Of a stretch of 64,000 nucleotides of DNA, positions 9,719-16,775 are shown piece by piece. Numbering within the stretch: position 1 is the first letter of the stretch; each line of letters begins with the position of its first letter. The position numbers and the translations under genes are program-made. Under the pieces are notes generated by a model. It did not search any database, was not told the origin of the DNA, and worked only from the letters and a program-made list of their open reading frames with translations. Origin of the DNA: Chitinophagaceae bacterium (GTDB taxonomy: Bacteria; Bacteroidota; Bacteroidia; Chitinophagales; Chitinophagaceae); NCBI GenBank assembly GCA_023957155.1, contig JAMLHK010000004.1, positions 124,001 to 188,000 of the forward strand, in the 5' to 3' direction.

Positions 9719-10162
9719 TTATCGTTTGTAAAAAATATAGTCGGTAATAAGCGGTTCAAGTCCGCTCAGTCTAAAATCGCTTGCAATTTGACCTCTATGG
9801 TAAGTGGAATGATTGATCACGTGGAACAGCATATCCCGGATGCTATTCCTAAACGGCTGACCCTTGCTATTGGTATAGCGGATGATTTCATTCAGGTCGA
9901 GGCTGTCAAGAATAAGCAATGAATGTTCAAAGTTCATTTTGTCTATGTGCTTACTGCTTTGAATAGGATGAATTTCCCAAACGGTGAAAGCCTGTTGTTT
10001 GGGATCAATCCTGTTGTTCCAGATTTGGTGGGCATTAAGGATATGGCTGTATAATTGTATAGCTTTTTCAGATGTTTTGTTTGGATGCGCACTAAAAATA
10101 TCCCCCAATTTTTGATTGAAATGATGATTATATTCCAGCAGTTCTTTAAAAAACGATTTCAT
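9719..10162 (-). CDS. DinB family protein
   Basis: A 147-aa four-helix-bundle protein of the DinB/YfiT-like metal-binding superfamily. The three conserved histidines that bind a divalent metal are visible: one in YSHILNAHQIW near residue 40 and the pair of HVINHSTYHRGQ near residues 120-125. Family members include thiol-dependent transferases and stress-induced proteins; no substrate can be inferred. The ATG at 10162 is chosen because MKSFFKELLEYNHHFNQKL begins the first helix as in homologues; an upstream in-frame ATG at 10198 would add 12 unsupported residues. It lies 43 bp upstream of map in the same direction. Confidence 0.85.
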   Translation of the reverse strand: MKSFFKELLEYNHHFNQKLGDIFSAHPNKTSEKAIQLYSHILNAHQIWNNRIDPKQQAFTVWEIHPIQSSKHIDKMNFEHSLLILDSLDLNEIIRYTNSKGQPFRNSIRDMLFHVINHSTYHRGQIASDFRLSGLEPLITDYIFYKR

Positions 10163-10236
10163 TGGACTGAATTTGAGGGCATACTTTTGCCGATGCATTC
10201 CTATCTCTTTTTCAAAATACCAGGATACGAATATAC

Positions 10237-10512
10237 CTATACTCTCGCAACTACCTTCCAGATATCCTGATCATGGGTGTACCTGGCACGCCAGGCCTTG
10301 GGGGGAATGCAGGTACGATGCGCGGTTGAATAGGCATCAATGTGTATGATTATCTCGCCGGTTGTCAACGGCTCAACAACGGCAGTAGCCATTGAACCAT
10401 CACTAAATTCCGCAATGGCCGGCACAGCTGTACCAGGTAAGGTGATCTTTTCCGAAATGGTTGCCAGGCACCCCGGATACACATGCGTATCATGGAAGCT
10501 GATGCTGTTCAT
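10237..10512 (-). CDS. Conserved-looking hypothetical protein, 91 aa
   Basis: I do not recognise the family. The 91-aa product has no signal peptide or membrane helix, is beta-rich by composition, and has a plausible globular pattern (LPGTAVPAIAEFSDGSMATA, then EIIIHIDAYSTAHRTCIPPKAW). It starts 3 bp after the end of the decayed DUF4386-like gene and is followed by DinB after 74 bp, so it was probably a translationally coupled second gene of that operon. The codon usage matches its neighbours. It could be a small enzyme subunit or binding protein; no function is proposed. Confidence 0.55.
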   Translation of the reverse strand: MNSISFHDTHVYPGCLATISEKITLPGTAVPAIAEFSDGSMATAVVEPLTTGEIIIHIDAYSTAHRTCIPPKAWRARYTHDQDIWKVVARV

Positions 10513-10515
10513 ATT

Positions 10516-10760
10516 TTAAAGGTTATGTTTTACTCCTTCATTTACCGTTTTGCCTCTAACACCAACAATGAAGAGTCATAAACAGGTACCGGCTTCCTCA
10601 ATAGATACAGGTATCGCCAAAATTAGTGAAATGGGATATCGGTCAAAATTAGCCAATACCGCGTTGCAAAAGGCACTAACCAATCATCCTAGCACCAGCA
10701 AAATGCCTAATACTTTAGGCAAAATTCGATTTATATACCTAATATCCAATGGGTCGGCTA
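10516..10760 (-). pseudogene. Decayed membrane protein gene, DUF4386-like 3' remnant
   Basis: On the minus strand a single frame encodes a coherent hydrophobic sequence broken by two TGA codons, at 10684-10686 and 10576-10578, ending at TAA 10516-10518. Between the stops it reads ...NRILPKVLGILLVLG, stop, LVSAFCNAVLANFDRY...PVSIEEAGTCL, stop, LFIVGVRGK.... The pattern of an L-P-K-x-L-G-I-L-L helix followed by a helix with E-x-G-x-x-L-(W)-L-x-I-x-G is that of the C-terminus of DUF4386 membrane proteins, where the second TGA would replace a TGG Trp codon. The 5' part is missing (a stop lies just upstream). The family assignment is tentative; the decay itself is seen directly. Confidence 0.5.
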
Positions 10761-10761
10761 A

Positions 10762-11211
10762 TTAATCTGCAACTTTACTTAATACATTTCCCTCCGCATC
10801 AAAAGTCAGCTTCCATTCTTCTGTAACAGATTTCAGTTCAAGCATGTAAATCACCTTGCTGTCCTCCGTGATCCTCTTTACATCATCAACACGATAAGCT
10901 CCAAATTCGCTTTTTATTTTCGCCATTATTTTCCCGGGCAGGTTGCTTTTCGATATTTCTTCTTTGTGTTTTACCAGTTTCCCGGTCTTATCGAACCATG
11001 CCACGTGATCAGTACCACGCAGGCCTGTTTCAAAGTCTACCTCGTATAACTTATCTTTCAGCTCCCAGTCTATGTCAAACGCTTTGGGAAATTTTTGCTG
11101 AAAACTGTTTACAACAAGTGATGGCACCTGGGATTTCAAAATCTTTTGTGCAAAAAGATCATTTGTATATGATATCAATGCAAGCAAACTGATTACAATT
11201 ATTCTTTTCAT
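10762..11211 (-). CDS. PepSY-like secreted protein
   Basis: A 149-aa exported protein with signal peptide MKRIIVISLLALISYTNDLFAQ. Two copies of the PepSY-like (DUF2874, beta-lactamase-inhibitor-like) module are apparent: VNSFQQKFPKAFDIDWELKDKLYEVDF near residues 33-59 and IKSEFGAYRVDDVKRITEDSKVIYMLEL near 99-126. In Bacteroidota these small periplasmic proteins commonly lie beside two-component systems and are often their strongest targets. Here a second PepSY-like lipoprotein and then a kinase/regulator pair lie upstream on the same strand. Confidence 0.88.
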   Translation of the reverse strand: MKRIIVISLLALISYTNDLFAQKILKSQVPSLVVNSFQQKFPKAFDIDWELKDKLYEVDFETGLRGTDHVAWFDKTGKLVKHKEEISKSNLPGKIMAKIKSEFGAYRVDDVKRITEDSKVIYMLELKSVTEEWKLTFDAEGNVLSKVAD

Positions 11212-11277
11212 TTTCCTTATTTTTAAACTACATTAAAGAGTGAAAATAATAAATACGGGATAACGCAGGATAGTCAC

Positions 11278-11727
11278 TTAATCGTCAATCCGCAAAAAAT
11301 CTCCCTGCATATTAAATTCAAGGTCAAGCCCGTTATCCAGTTGAATTTGTTGGGTTTTATCGTCTAATTCCCAACCTGTGATCACATTGTCGGGGTAGTT
11401 GGCAACAACATATTGCCCTATTTTCTCAGGTATAACACTATCGGGCAGCTTAGATATGCCATCAATATCCGCGATTTTATTTTTCCTGTTAAATTCTAAA
11501 CTTATATTACCGGAAAGAATTACATCATAGGTCTTTGTCAGCCCTTCCCTGTCTTTAATGACCTGCAAAATATCGTTACCGGGGAAATGTATCGAAATAT
11601 AAGTGGATATCTCATGCGGCAACTCAGAAGATGAAATAATTTTCTCTTTGTCACAACTTACCAGCACCAGGGATAGGATCACCACTGCTGCCACAGCGGG
11701 TATTTTAATAATGCGTTTCATATTCAT
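11278..11727 (-). CDS. PepSY-like lipoprotein
   Basis: About 149 aa. The signal sequence KIPAVAAVVILSLVLVSC ends in a lipobox (LVSC), so the product is probably a lipoprotein. Two PepSY-like modules follow: ISTYISIHFPGNDILQVIKDREGLTKTYDVIL and IGQYVVANYPDNVITGWELDDKTQQIQL. Start candidates are ATG 11727 and ATG 11721; an upstream GTG-type extension to 11745 seems unnecessary. It lies between the other PepSY-like gene (66 bp downstream) and the histidine kinase gene (62 bp upstream), all on the minus strand, which suggests it is part of the regulon of that system. Confidence 0.87.
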   Translation of the reverse strand: MNMKRIIKIPAVAAVVILSLVLVSCDKEKIISSSELPHEISTYISIHFPGNDILQVIKDREGLTKTYDVILSGNISLEFNRKNKIADIDGISKLPDSVIPEKIGQYVVANYPDNVITGWELDDKTQQIQLDNGLDLEFNMQGDFLRIDD

Positions 11728-11788
11728 TTGTTTTTTATTTACCATGCAAAGTAACTATGCAAAATGGGAAACATTTGGGAACGAACAA

Positions 11789-13069
11789 TTATCTGAAACG
11801 CAATTCAAAAGAATGAAGATCATTTTCATAGTAATACCGAACAGCAATGTTGTATAAATCGCAAATCGCTTTTACAATTGTCAACCCAAGACCTGTACCA
11901 CTCGTATTGTCATCGGCTTTATAAAACCGTGAAAATATTTTCTGTTCATTGATTGGAGCTTTAATCCCTGTATTACTTATTTTAACAGTCTTTTCTGAAA
12001 TTTCAACAGTTACAATCCCATTGTAAATATTATGAAAAACAGCATTTCTAAGTAAGTTTGATATAACAATACCTGCAAGTGAAACATCCATTTGTGCAGT
12101 TAATCCTGCTGTTTCTGCAACAGTAATTTTTACGTTTTTGAATTCCGCTATTTCCTCCAAATCACTTACATTCTGACGAACTATTTCGTTGAGTGACACG
12201 ATTTGCTCATCCAGGAATTGTTTATTTTCTATTTTGGTCAAAAGCAACAATGATCTGTTCAGGCGAACCAATCGTTCAATGATCCTCATTACTTCGGCAA
12301 TACTTTCGGCCTGCCTGCTTTGTAAATCTCCTTTTTCAATCAACAGCTCCAATTTATTAGTAGCTATTGCCAAAGGCGTCTGTAGCTCATGCGAGGCATT
12401 TCCGATAAATTGTTTTTGCTGCTCATAGGTCTCAATATTGCGTTGCAATAAAATATTTACGGCATTTTGCAAATCGGTAAATTCTTTTGTTTTAGTTTTT
12501 ACTTCAGGAAATTTTCTACTGCTTCCTACACGATAATTTTTTAGCTGAATTAAGAACGAATAAAAAGGCTTCCATAAACGTTGCAGCACAAAATTATTGA
12601 TGATAATAACAGCGGCGAGTAAAACAAAATACAAACCAAGTGTTTCACGAAGCAACTCTTCTATCAAATCATCTTCTTCCACCATCGAATTGATAACGCT
12701 TAATTTGTAGTAATGGCCATTATTTTCAAACGCTGTCGTTAACAACCGGACAGGCTCCAACTCCGGGATTTCATCGTCTGCATCCTGCATATACATCAAC
12801 GTGTCAATATATATATCTTTTATGGCAATAGCTTCGGATGCTGTTATTTCCCCGATGGTAAAAAATCCACCCTCAAAATTGCTCTTTTCGAGGATAATTG
12901 AATCTTTTTGGGCCTGATAGACAATTTGCCGTTTATAGTGGTCCAATCCTTCATCCACACTTTCCTTGATTTTATTCAGCATATTAAAATAAAAGACAAC
13001 CGACCACAAGCCGATGATAAAAAACATAGAAACCGAGAGGTATAGAAGTGATCTGTTTAATAATTTCAT
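11789..13069 (-). CDS. Membrane sensor histidine kinase
   Basis: A 426-aa transmitter with two membrane helices (about residues 8-29 and 147-163) enclosing a periplasmic sensor region of about 115 residues that is unusually acidic (DADDEIPELEP). The phosphorylated His227 lies in FIGNASHELQTPLA (H box). The N box is VISNLLRNAVFHN near residue 335 and the G2 box GTGLGLTIVKAI near residue 394. Its ATG overlaps the last 4 bases of the regulator gene (13066-13069), so translation is coupled. The PepSY-like genes downstream point to a sensor of envelope state; the ligand is unknown. Confidence 0.93.
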   Translation of the reverse strand: MKLLNRSLLYLSVSMFFIIGLWSVVFYFNMLNKIKESVDEGLDHYKRQIVYQAQKDSIILEKSNFEGGFFTIGEITASEAIAIKDIYIDTLMYMQDADDEIPELEPVRLLTTAFENNGHYYKLSVINSMVEEDDLIEELLRETLGLYFVLLAAVIIINNFVLQRLWKPFYSFLIQLKNYRVGSSRKFPEVKTKTKEFTDLQNAVNILLQRNIETYEQQKQFIGNASHELQTPLAIATNKLELLIEKGDLQSRQAESIAEVMRIIERLVRLNRSLLLLTKIENKQFLDEQIVSLNEIVRQNVSDLEEIAEFKNVKITVAETAGLTAQMDVSLAGIVISNLLRNAVFHNIYNGIVTVEISEKTVKISNTGIKAPINEQKIFSRFYKADDNTSGTGLGLTIVKAICDLYNIAVRYYYENDLHSFELRFR

Positions 13070-13743
13070 TTTTCAACTAGCTTATACCCGATGCCGTAAA
13101 CGGCTTCAATTTCAACTTCTGCTTTTGCGGTTTGCAATTTCCTGCGCAGGTTTTTTATCTGGTAATAGATAAAATCAAAATTATCGGACTGGTCTATATG
13201 GTCGCCCCAAACATGCTCAGCCAATGCTGTTTTGGTAACCAACCGGTTTTTATTGAACAAAAAATAATTCAGAATGTCAAATTCCTTTCTGTTGAGCGGT
13301 ACTTTTTCGTTGTTTACAATACATATTCTTTCTGTTAAGTCCAATACAACATTTGCAATTTCAATAGTGTTTTTTCCGTCCAATTTTTTTCTTCTCAAAA
13401 CAGCTTTCACCCTTGCATTGAGTTCCGCAATATGAAAAGGTTTTGTGAGATAATCGTCTGCACCCAACTCAAGACCCCGCAATTTATCCTCCAGCGAGTC
13501 TTTGGCAGAAATAATGATCACATTGTTTGATTTTCCCGATTTTTTTAGTTGTTCCAGAAGCTGTAGCCCATTCCCGTTCGGTAACATAATATCAAGTAAA
13601 ATACAATCGTAGTCATAAACATTAATTTTTTCGCTTGCAGCATAAAAATCACTTGCCGCTTCAACCACAAAATGTTCCTTTTCAAGCGAACCAGCTATTG
13701 TTTTCAACAAATCTTTTTCATCCTCGACGATAAGGATCTTCAT
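13066..13743 (-). CDS. OmpR/PhoB-family response regulator
   Basis: A 225-aa DNA-binding regulator paired with the kinase that follows. The receiver domain (1-115) has the acidic pair Glu7-Asp8, phosphoacceptor Asp51 in LLDIMLPNGNG, Ser79 and Lys101 in TKPF. The winged-helix domain (about 128-225) has the typical NRKEFDILNYFLFNKNRLVTKTALAEHVW and the C-terminal VYGIGYKL hairpin. A TAAATTTG promoter box ends only 4 nt before its ATG, suggesting a leaderless transcript. Expected targets include its own operon and the two PepSY-like genes. Confidence 0.95.
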   Translation of the reverse strand: MKILIVEDEKDLLKTIAGSLEKEHFVVEAASDFYAASEKINVYDYDCILLDIMLPNGNGLQLLEQLKKSGKSNNVIIISAKDSLEDKLRGLELGADDYLTKPFHIAELNARVKAVLRRKKLDGKNTIEIANVVLDLTERICIVNNEKVPLNRKEFDILNYFLFNKNRLVTKTALAEHVWGDHIDQSDNFDFIYYQIKNLRRKLQTAKAEVEIEAVYGIGYKLVEK

Positions 13744-14025
13744 GTCACAAATTTAGTTATTGAATTTGGGAAAGAGTTAGGAATAATCCGGATACCGGGA
13801 AATATGAGAGCATGGTTGATAAAGTTCAATGGCTTACCGTCCCGCAGGAGGCTTTCATCTATTACAAAAGAGGATACCCTCGTACCTCCTGCAATAAACA
13901 GCGGAGTAGCATTAGCAACACTATTATTCTATTATTCCATTATTCCATGTATTAAGCTTCCGGAATTATTATTACGAACCTGAAACCCACTATCATACAC
14001 TTCGCACAAAATGCGCTACAGCATA
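13744..14025. other. 282-bp gap with an unexplained open frame
   Basis: No recognised gene. On the minus strand a frame of about 65 codons runs without stop from near 13940 to a TGA that overlaps the response-regulator start, reading ...ATPLFIAGGTRVSSFVIDES and LLRDGKPLNFINHALIFPGI, but it has no start codon; the opposite strand is also open there. It may be a gene remnant or chance. A run of ATT-rich triplets (TATTATTCTATTATTCCATT) lies near 13920-13945. Confidence 0.35.
13748..13755 (-). promoter_or_regulatory. -7 box 4 nt before the response-regulator start
   Basis: Read on the minus strand the bases are TAAATTTG, an exact TAnnTTTG match, then GTGAC-type spacer of 4 nt and the ATG at 13743. 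A transcript starting the usual 5-8 nt downstream of this box would begin at or in the start codon. Confidence 0.45.
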
Positions 14026-14892
14026 TTACCGGTTGTTATTAAAGGTTTTGGCAAGCAGGAATACTTCCCCGCTTGCAGGTAAAAGGTCGTCAGCTCTGTT
14101 GGCAAAATAGCGCTGCACCATATCTTGTGTTGATATTGTTTTTGCCTCTTTCAATCCTGCTTCACGGGCTAAATCCATTATTTCATCCGGTGTAAAGAAG
14201 CTGATAAACGGCGTTCCTGCAGCGCGTGCGCCTTTTTCCGCTATTTCCTGCATCGGCAGGTCTTCCTCATCGAGGAGCTGCATCGGCAGGTAAAATGTGA
14301 TAGCAAGGGTTGAGCCGGTCGCAAGTGTAGCGATTTGTTTGAGCGTTGAAACGATCGCTTCCTTAGTAAGATACAATGTTACTCCCGTGCAGGCCACAAC
14401 AGCCGGTTTGCCGGCGTCAAATCCTGCATTCATGAGTTGTGTAAACCAGGACTGGTTTTCAAAATCAACCGGTACAAAATGCAAATATCCGGGAATACCA
14501 AAGCCCGATTCCCTCAACCGCTGTTGTTTCCAGCTCAACATGCCGGGCTGGTCAATTTCATATACCTGAAGCCGGGAAGCAATATCGGGACGGCGCTGGG
14601 CAAAGGTATCAAGCCCTGCACCGAGCACAACATACTGACCCATTCCCTGTTTGCTTTGTTCGATGATAATATCTTCAATAAAACGTGCGCGGGCTACGAT
14701 AGAAGCCCTGAGCCGTTTGGTGTATTTTATATCGGGCCGATCCTGCCAGCCCTCAGGCGGCGCTATCAATTTCAGTCCCACTTCATCTTCAATAATGTGA
14801 GGCGCTGCGTCTGCCTGAACGTGCAGCGCTCTCCATAATGCCGTTCTTACTGCGGTATCATCGGGTACAGTTGTTTGTATTGCCTGTTCCAT
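14026..14892 (-). CDS. Class I SAM-dependent methyltransferase (TIGR00027/LCM-like)
   Basis: A 288-aa methyltransferase of the leucine carboxyl methyltransferase-like group, which includes polyketide O-methyltransferases and many uncharacterised enzymes. The SAM-binding motif I is YVVLGAGLDTFAQR at about residues 87-100, after the characteristic RARFIEDII helix; the acidic ribose-binding residue is in YEIDQPGMLSWK. ATG 14892 is chosen because it leaves a 14-bp gap to the Amj gene, whereas the ATG at 14928 would overlap it. The substrate is unknown. Its placement directly after amj on the same strand suggests one transcript but no obvious shared pathway. Confidence 0.85.
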   Translation of the reverse strand: MEQAIQTTVPDDTAVRTALWRALHVQADAAPHIIEDEVGLKLIAPPEGWQDRPDIKYTKRLRASIVARARFIEDIIIEQSKQGMGQYVVLGAGLDTFAQRRPDIASRLQVYEIDQPGMLSWKQQRLRESGFGIPGYLHFVPVDFENQSWFTQLMNAGFDAGKPAVVACTGVTLYLTKEAIVSTLKQIATLATGSTLAITFYLPMQLLDEEDLPMQEIAEKGARAAGTPFISFFTPDEIMDLAREAGLKEAKTISTQDMVQRYFANRADDLLPASGEVFLLAKTFNNNR

Positions 14893-14906
14893 ATTAAATG
14901 CGTTGT

Positions 14907-15707
14907 CTATATATGCGCAGCTATCCACGCCAATAATTGTGCCCCTGGTAAAAACAATATTTGAGCCAGAATTGTTCCTACAAGCCTGGCAATAGTCATA
15001 TATACAATATATTTCCTAAACTTCGCTTCACTGCATTTTCCCAATGTAACATCGTCTGTCATGGCAGAAAGATGCGGGTCAATAAAAGCAAACATTAATA
15101 TAGTTGCAAAGCCATTAATAAAAGCCGATAAATTACTTGCAGTTGTTCTATAGTCCGGGTTTAAGTAAGATGCATAAACCGCTGATAAAACACCTATAGT
15201 AAGAATAGCTACTGCAACGATATTTAATATAAATATTCTCCAGGGAAAATCATTATCCAATTTTATAGCAGATATGTTTCCCGCGGCAGGAATGGTCATA
15301 TTGTCTTTAAAATAAAGAATCCCTGTCTTTGAAAAACCATGTAATATGAGCTTCCCCATTGATTTGTGTGTGCTAAAATTTACAACCGCCCGTGACAATA
15401 CCCGTTGAAATGTGGGGATAAAAAATGCCCCGATAACAGTCGCAGCAGAACAGGAAAGAATGATCAATCTAAAAGTCCCTGAATTATTAAAAACGCCAAG
15501 CTTAATGTCATTCTCAACAGTTTTGGCTAAAAGTGGTGCCTGGAAGCCGTTTGCCGTCCTTGAAACTAAAACGAGGATATTAAATAATGCAAAGGAAATA
15601 GCAATACGACCTGTCCGAATACCAACGATTCTCACAGAATAGGAAAGTGTTGTAATCAGGTTGATAATAAAAGTCAGAATTAGAACTATGATCACCTGTG
15701 TTGTCAT
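14907..15707 (-). CDS. amj: Amj-type lipid II flippase
   Basis: A 266-aa polytopic membrane protein of the Amj/YdaH family (DUF2837), an alternative to MurJ that moves lipid-linked peptidoglycan precursor across the inner membrane. The family's N-terminal signature LSYSVRIVGIRTGRIAISFALFNI-type run is clear, followed by LVLVSRTANGFQAPLLAKTVE, and about six hydrophobic segments are visible (residues 5-22, 36-54, 85-105, 160-180, 195-215, 240-262). In Bacillus subtilis Amj is induced when MurJ fails; whether that holds in Bacteroidota is not known. It is far from the mre cluster at the right end. Confidence 0.85.
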   Translation of the reverse strand: MTTQVIIVLILTFIINLITTLSYSVRIVGIRTGRIAISFALFNILVLVSRTANGFQAPLLAKTVENDIKLGVFNNSGTFRLIILSCSAATVIGAFFIPTFQRVLSRAVVNFSTHKSMGKLILHGFSKTGILYFKDNMTIPAAGNISAIKLDNDFPWRIFILNIVAVAILTIGVLSAVYASYLNPDYRTTASNLSAFINGFATILMFAFIDPHLSAMTDDVTLGKCSEAKFRKYIVYMTIARLVGTILAQILFLPGAQLLAWIAAHI

Positions 15708-15810
15708 TTTAATGGATTTGTTGGTAATAATATCTTTTGCACTTAGATTATTTTAGATCTTCTATTCGGAAAATCTATAGTTAAAAACGGTATTTTAAAA
15801 TTACCTTTTA

Positions 15811-15955
15811 GGGGCTGACTAAAAGTAATATTTTGCCACGAAGTCGCTAAGGCCCAAAGAAAATTAAACCCGAGAATCAGAACATTGTGCCTTTGCCGGC
15901 AGGCAGGTTTGATCTTAGTGGCAAATATTTAAACCGAGTCTTCTTAGTTAGCCCC
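15811..15955. mobile_element. MITE-like element with terminal inverted repeats, 145 bp
   Basis: The ends are near-perfect inverted repeats: GGGGCTGACTAA at 15811-15822 and, at the right end ending at 15955, the complement of GGGGCTAACTAA (one mismatch). A second inverted pair lies inside: AATATTTTGCCACGAAG on the left and CTTAGTGGCAAATATT on the right. The whole unit could fold on itself. It has no coding capacity and no clear target-site duplication. This is the pattern of a non-autonomous transposable element; a GGGGCT-type end is seen in several insertion-sequence families. Confidence 0.6.
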
Positions 15956-16022
15956 AAGTCCTGCACCGTTTATATAAACCATTCCGATTTCGTTATCTGC
16001 TTTTCCCCAGTGTATATAGAAT

Positions 16023-16181
16023 TCAGGTTTCCGGTTTGAAGTCTGCTAATTCATTATTTACGTTTCGTCCGCCCTCGTTTATTTGTTGCAGGATACCTTT
16101 CTCTACCAGGTCGTTTATATCTCTTAAAGCTGTGTCGGTAGAGGTTTTAGCAATTTTAGCCCATTTTGAGGTTTGTATTAT
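16023..16181 (-). pseudogene. C-terminal remnant of a Fic-family protein
   Basis: The minus-strand frame ending at TGA 16023-16025 reads TSKWAKIAKTSTDTALRDIN then DLVEKGILQQINEGGRNVNN and ELADFKPET. This is the C-terminal winged-helix segment of Fic/DUF4172 proteins, with the hallmark S-x-D-T-A-L-R-D-I-N-D-L-x-x-K-G-I-L. An in-frame TAA occurs right upstream (16182-16184), and no FIDO domain (HPFxxGNGR) is found anywhere nearby, so only about 53 codons survive. The break falls exactly at an 18-bp palindrome, and a MITE-like element lies 70 bp away. Confidence 0.62.
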
Positions 16182-16182
16182 T

Positions 16183-16200
16183 TACCGCAAATTTGCGGTA
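16183..16200. repeat. Perfect 18-bp palindrome
   Basis: TACCGCAAATTTGCGGTA is its own reverse complement with no spacer. It abuts the truncated end of the Fic remnant. It could be an operator, a recombination site or a repeat copy; nothing in the window distinguishes these. Confidence 0.6.
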
Positions 16201-16344
16201 TTTATTTTGTTTTTTCACCGCAAGGAGAATACTTCTCACGGAAGACCAATACGTCCGAACCGGCTCAACAAGCCGCAGAAAGCAGATTTTGGACAACCCG
16301 CCAAAAGGTTGTAACTTATTCCTTCAGCATAAATAAAATTTACG

Positions 16345-16767
16345 ATGAGTACAAATGATATCACGGCAAAGGACGTAACAGAAGAAATATTACATAAAGA
16401 CAATTTCAGCAGGTGGCTGGGCATAAAAGTGCTTGAAGCAGCAGAGGGCTACAGCAAAATACAGTTGGAAGTACGTGATGAAATGCTCAACGGGCTGGGG
16501 ATCGTGCATGGCGGCATCCCTTTTGCCCTGGCCGACAGTGCCTTTGCGTTTGCTTGCAACAGCCGCAATAACTTTTCCGTGGCATGGGATACCTCCATCA
16601 CTTTCATGAAAGCTTCAAAACTCTGGGATATTTTAACCGCGGAAGCAAAAGAGCTGCATAACGGCAAAAGCACGGGATTATACATTGTTACTGTTACCAA
16701 CCAGCGTAATGAGCAGGTAGCCCTGTTCAAAGGCACCTGCTTCAGAATGGCAAAAACAGTGGTCTGA
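16345..16767 (+). CDS. paaI: PaaI-family hotdog thioesterase
   Basis: A 140-aa single-domain hotdog-fold acyl-CoA thioesterase. The family signature is GIVHGGIPFALADSAFAFACNS near residues 52-73, with the catalytic Asp (ALADSA) and the loop HGG. PaaI proteins clear stalled ring-hydroxylated phenylacetyl-CoA intermediates in the phenylacetate pathway. No other paa gene is in the window, so it may be a general scavenging thioesterase; the symbol is by family resemblance. ATG 16345 is the only good start. It is convergent with the GT20 fusion gene, 8 bp apart. Confidence 0.85.
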   Translation: MSTNDITAKDVTEEILHKDNFSRWLGIKVLEAAEGYSKIQLEVRDEMLNGLGIVHGGIPFALADSAFAFACNSRNNFSVAWDTSITFMKASKLWDILTAEAKELHNGKSTGLYIVTVTNQRNEQVALFKGTCFRMAKTVV

Positions 16768-16775
16768 CGAACCGT

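Larger units (their letters stand above)
15708..16344. other. 637-bp gap holding a MITE-like element, a Fic remnant and a palindrome
   Basis: There is no intact gene here. Besides the MITE-like unit (15811-15955), the Fic C-terminal remnant (16023-16181) and the 18-bp palindrome (16183-16200) listed separately, I see nothing decisive. The forward frames of 61-92 codons at 16036-16358 are antisense shadows of the remnant and run into the next gene. Confidence 0.6.

Noticed and set aside
10550-10765. 71-codon plus-strand frame
   Set aside because: It is antisense to the decayed DUF4386-like remnant, whose minus-strand frame explains the region better.
16036-16358. Plus-strand frames of 61-92 codons in the MITE/Fic gap
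   Set aside because: They are antisense shadows of the Fic remnant and extend into the paaI start in another frame.
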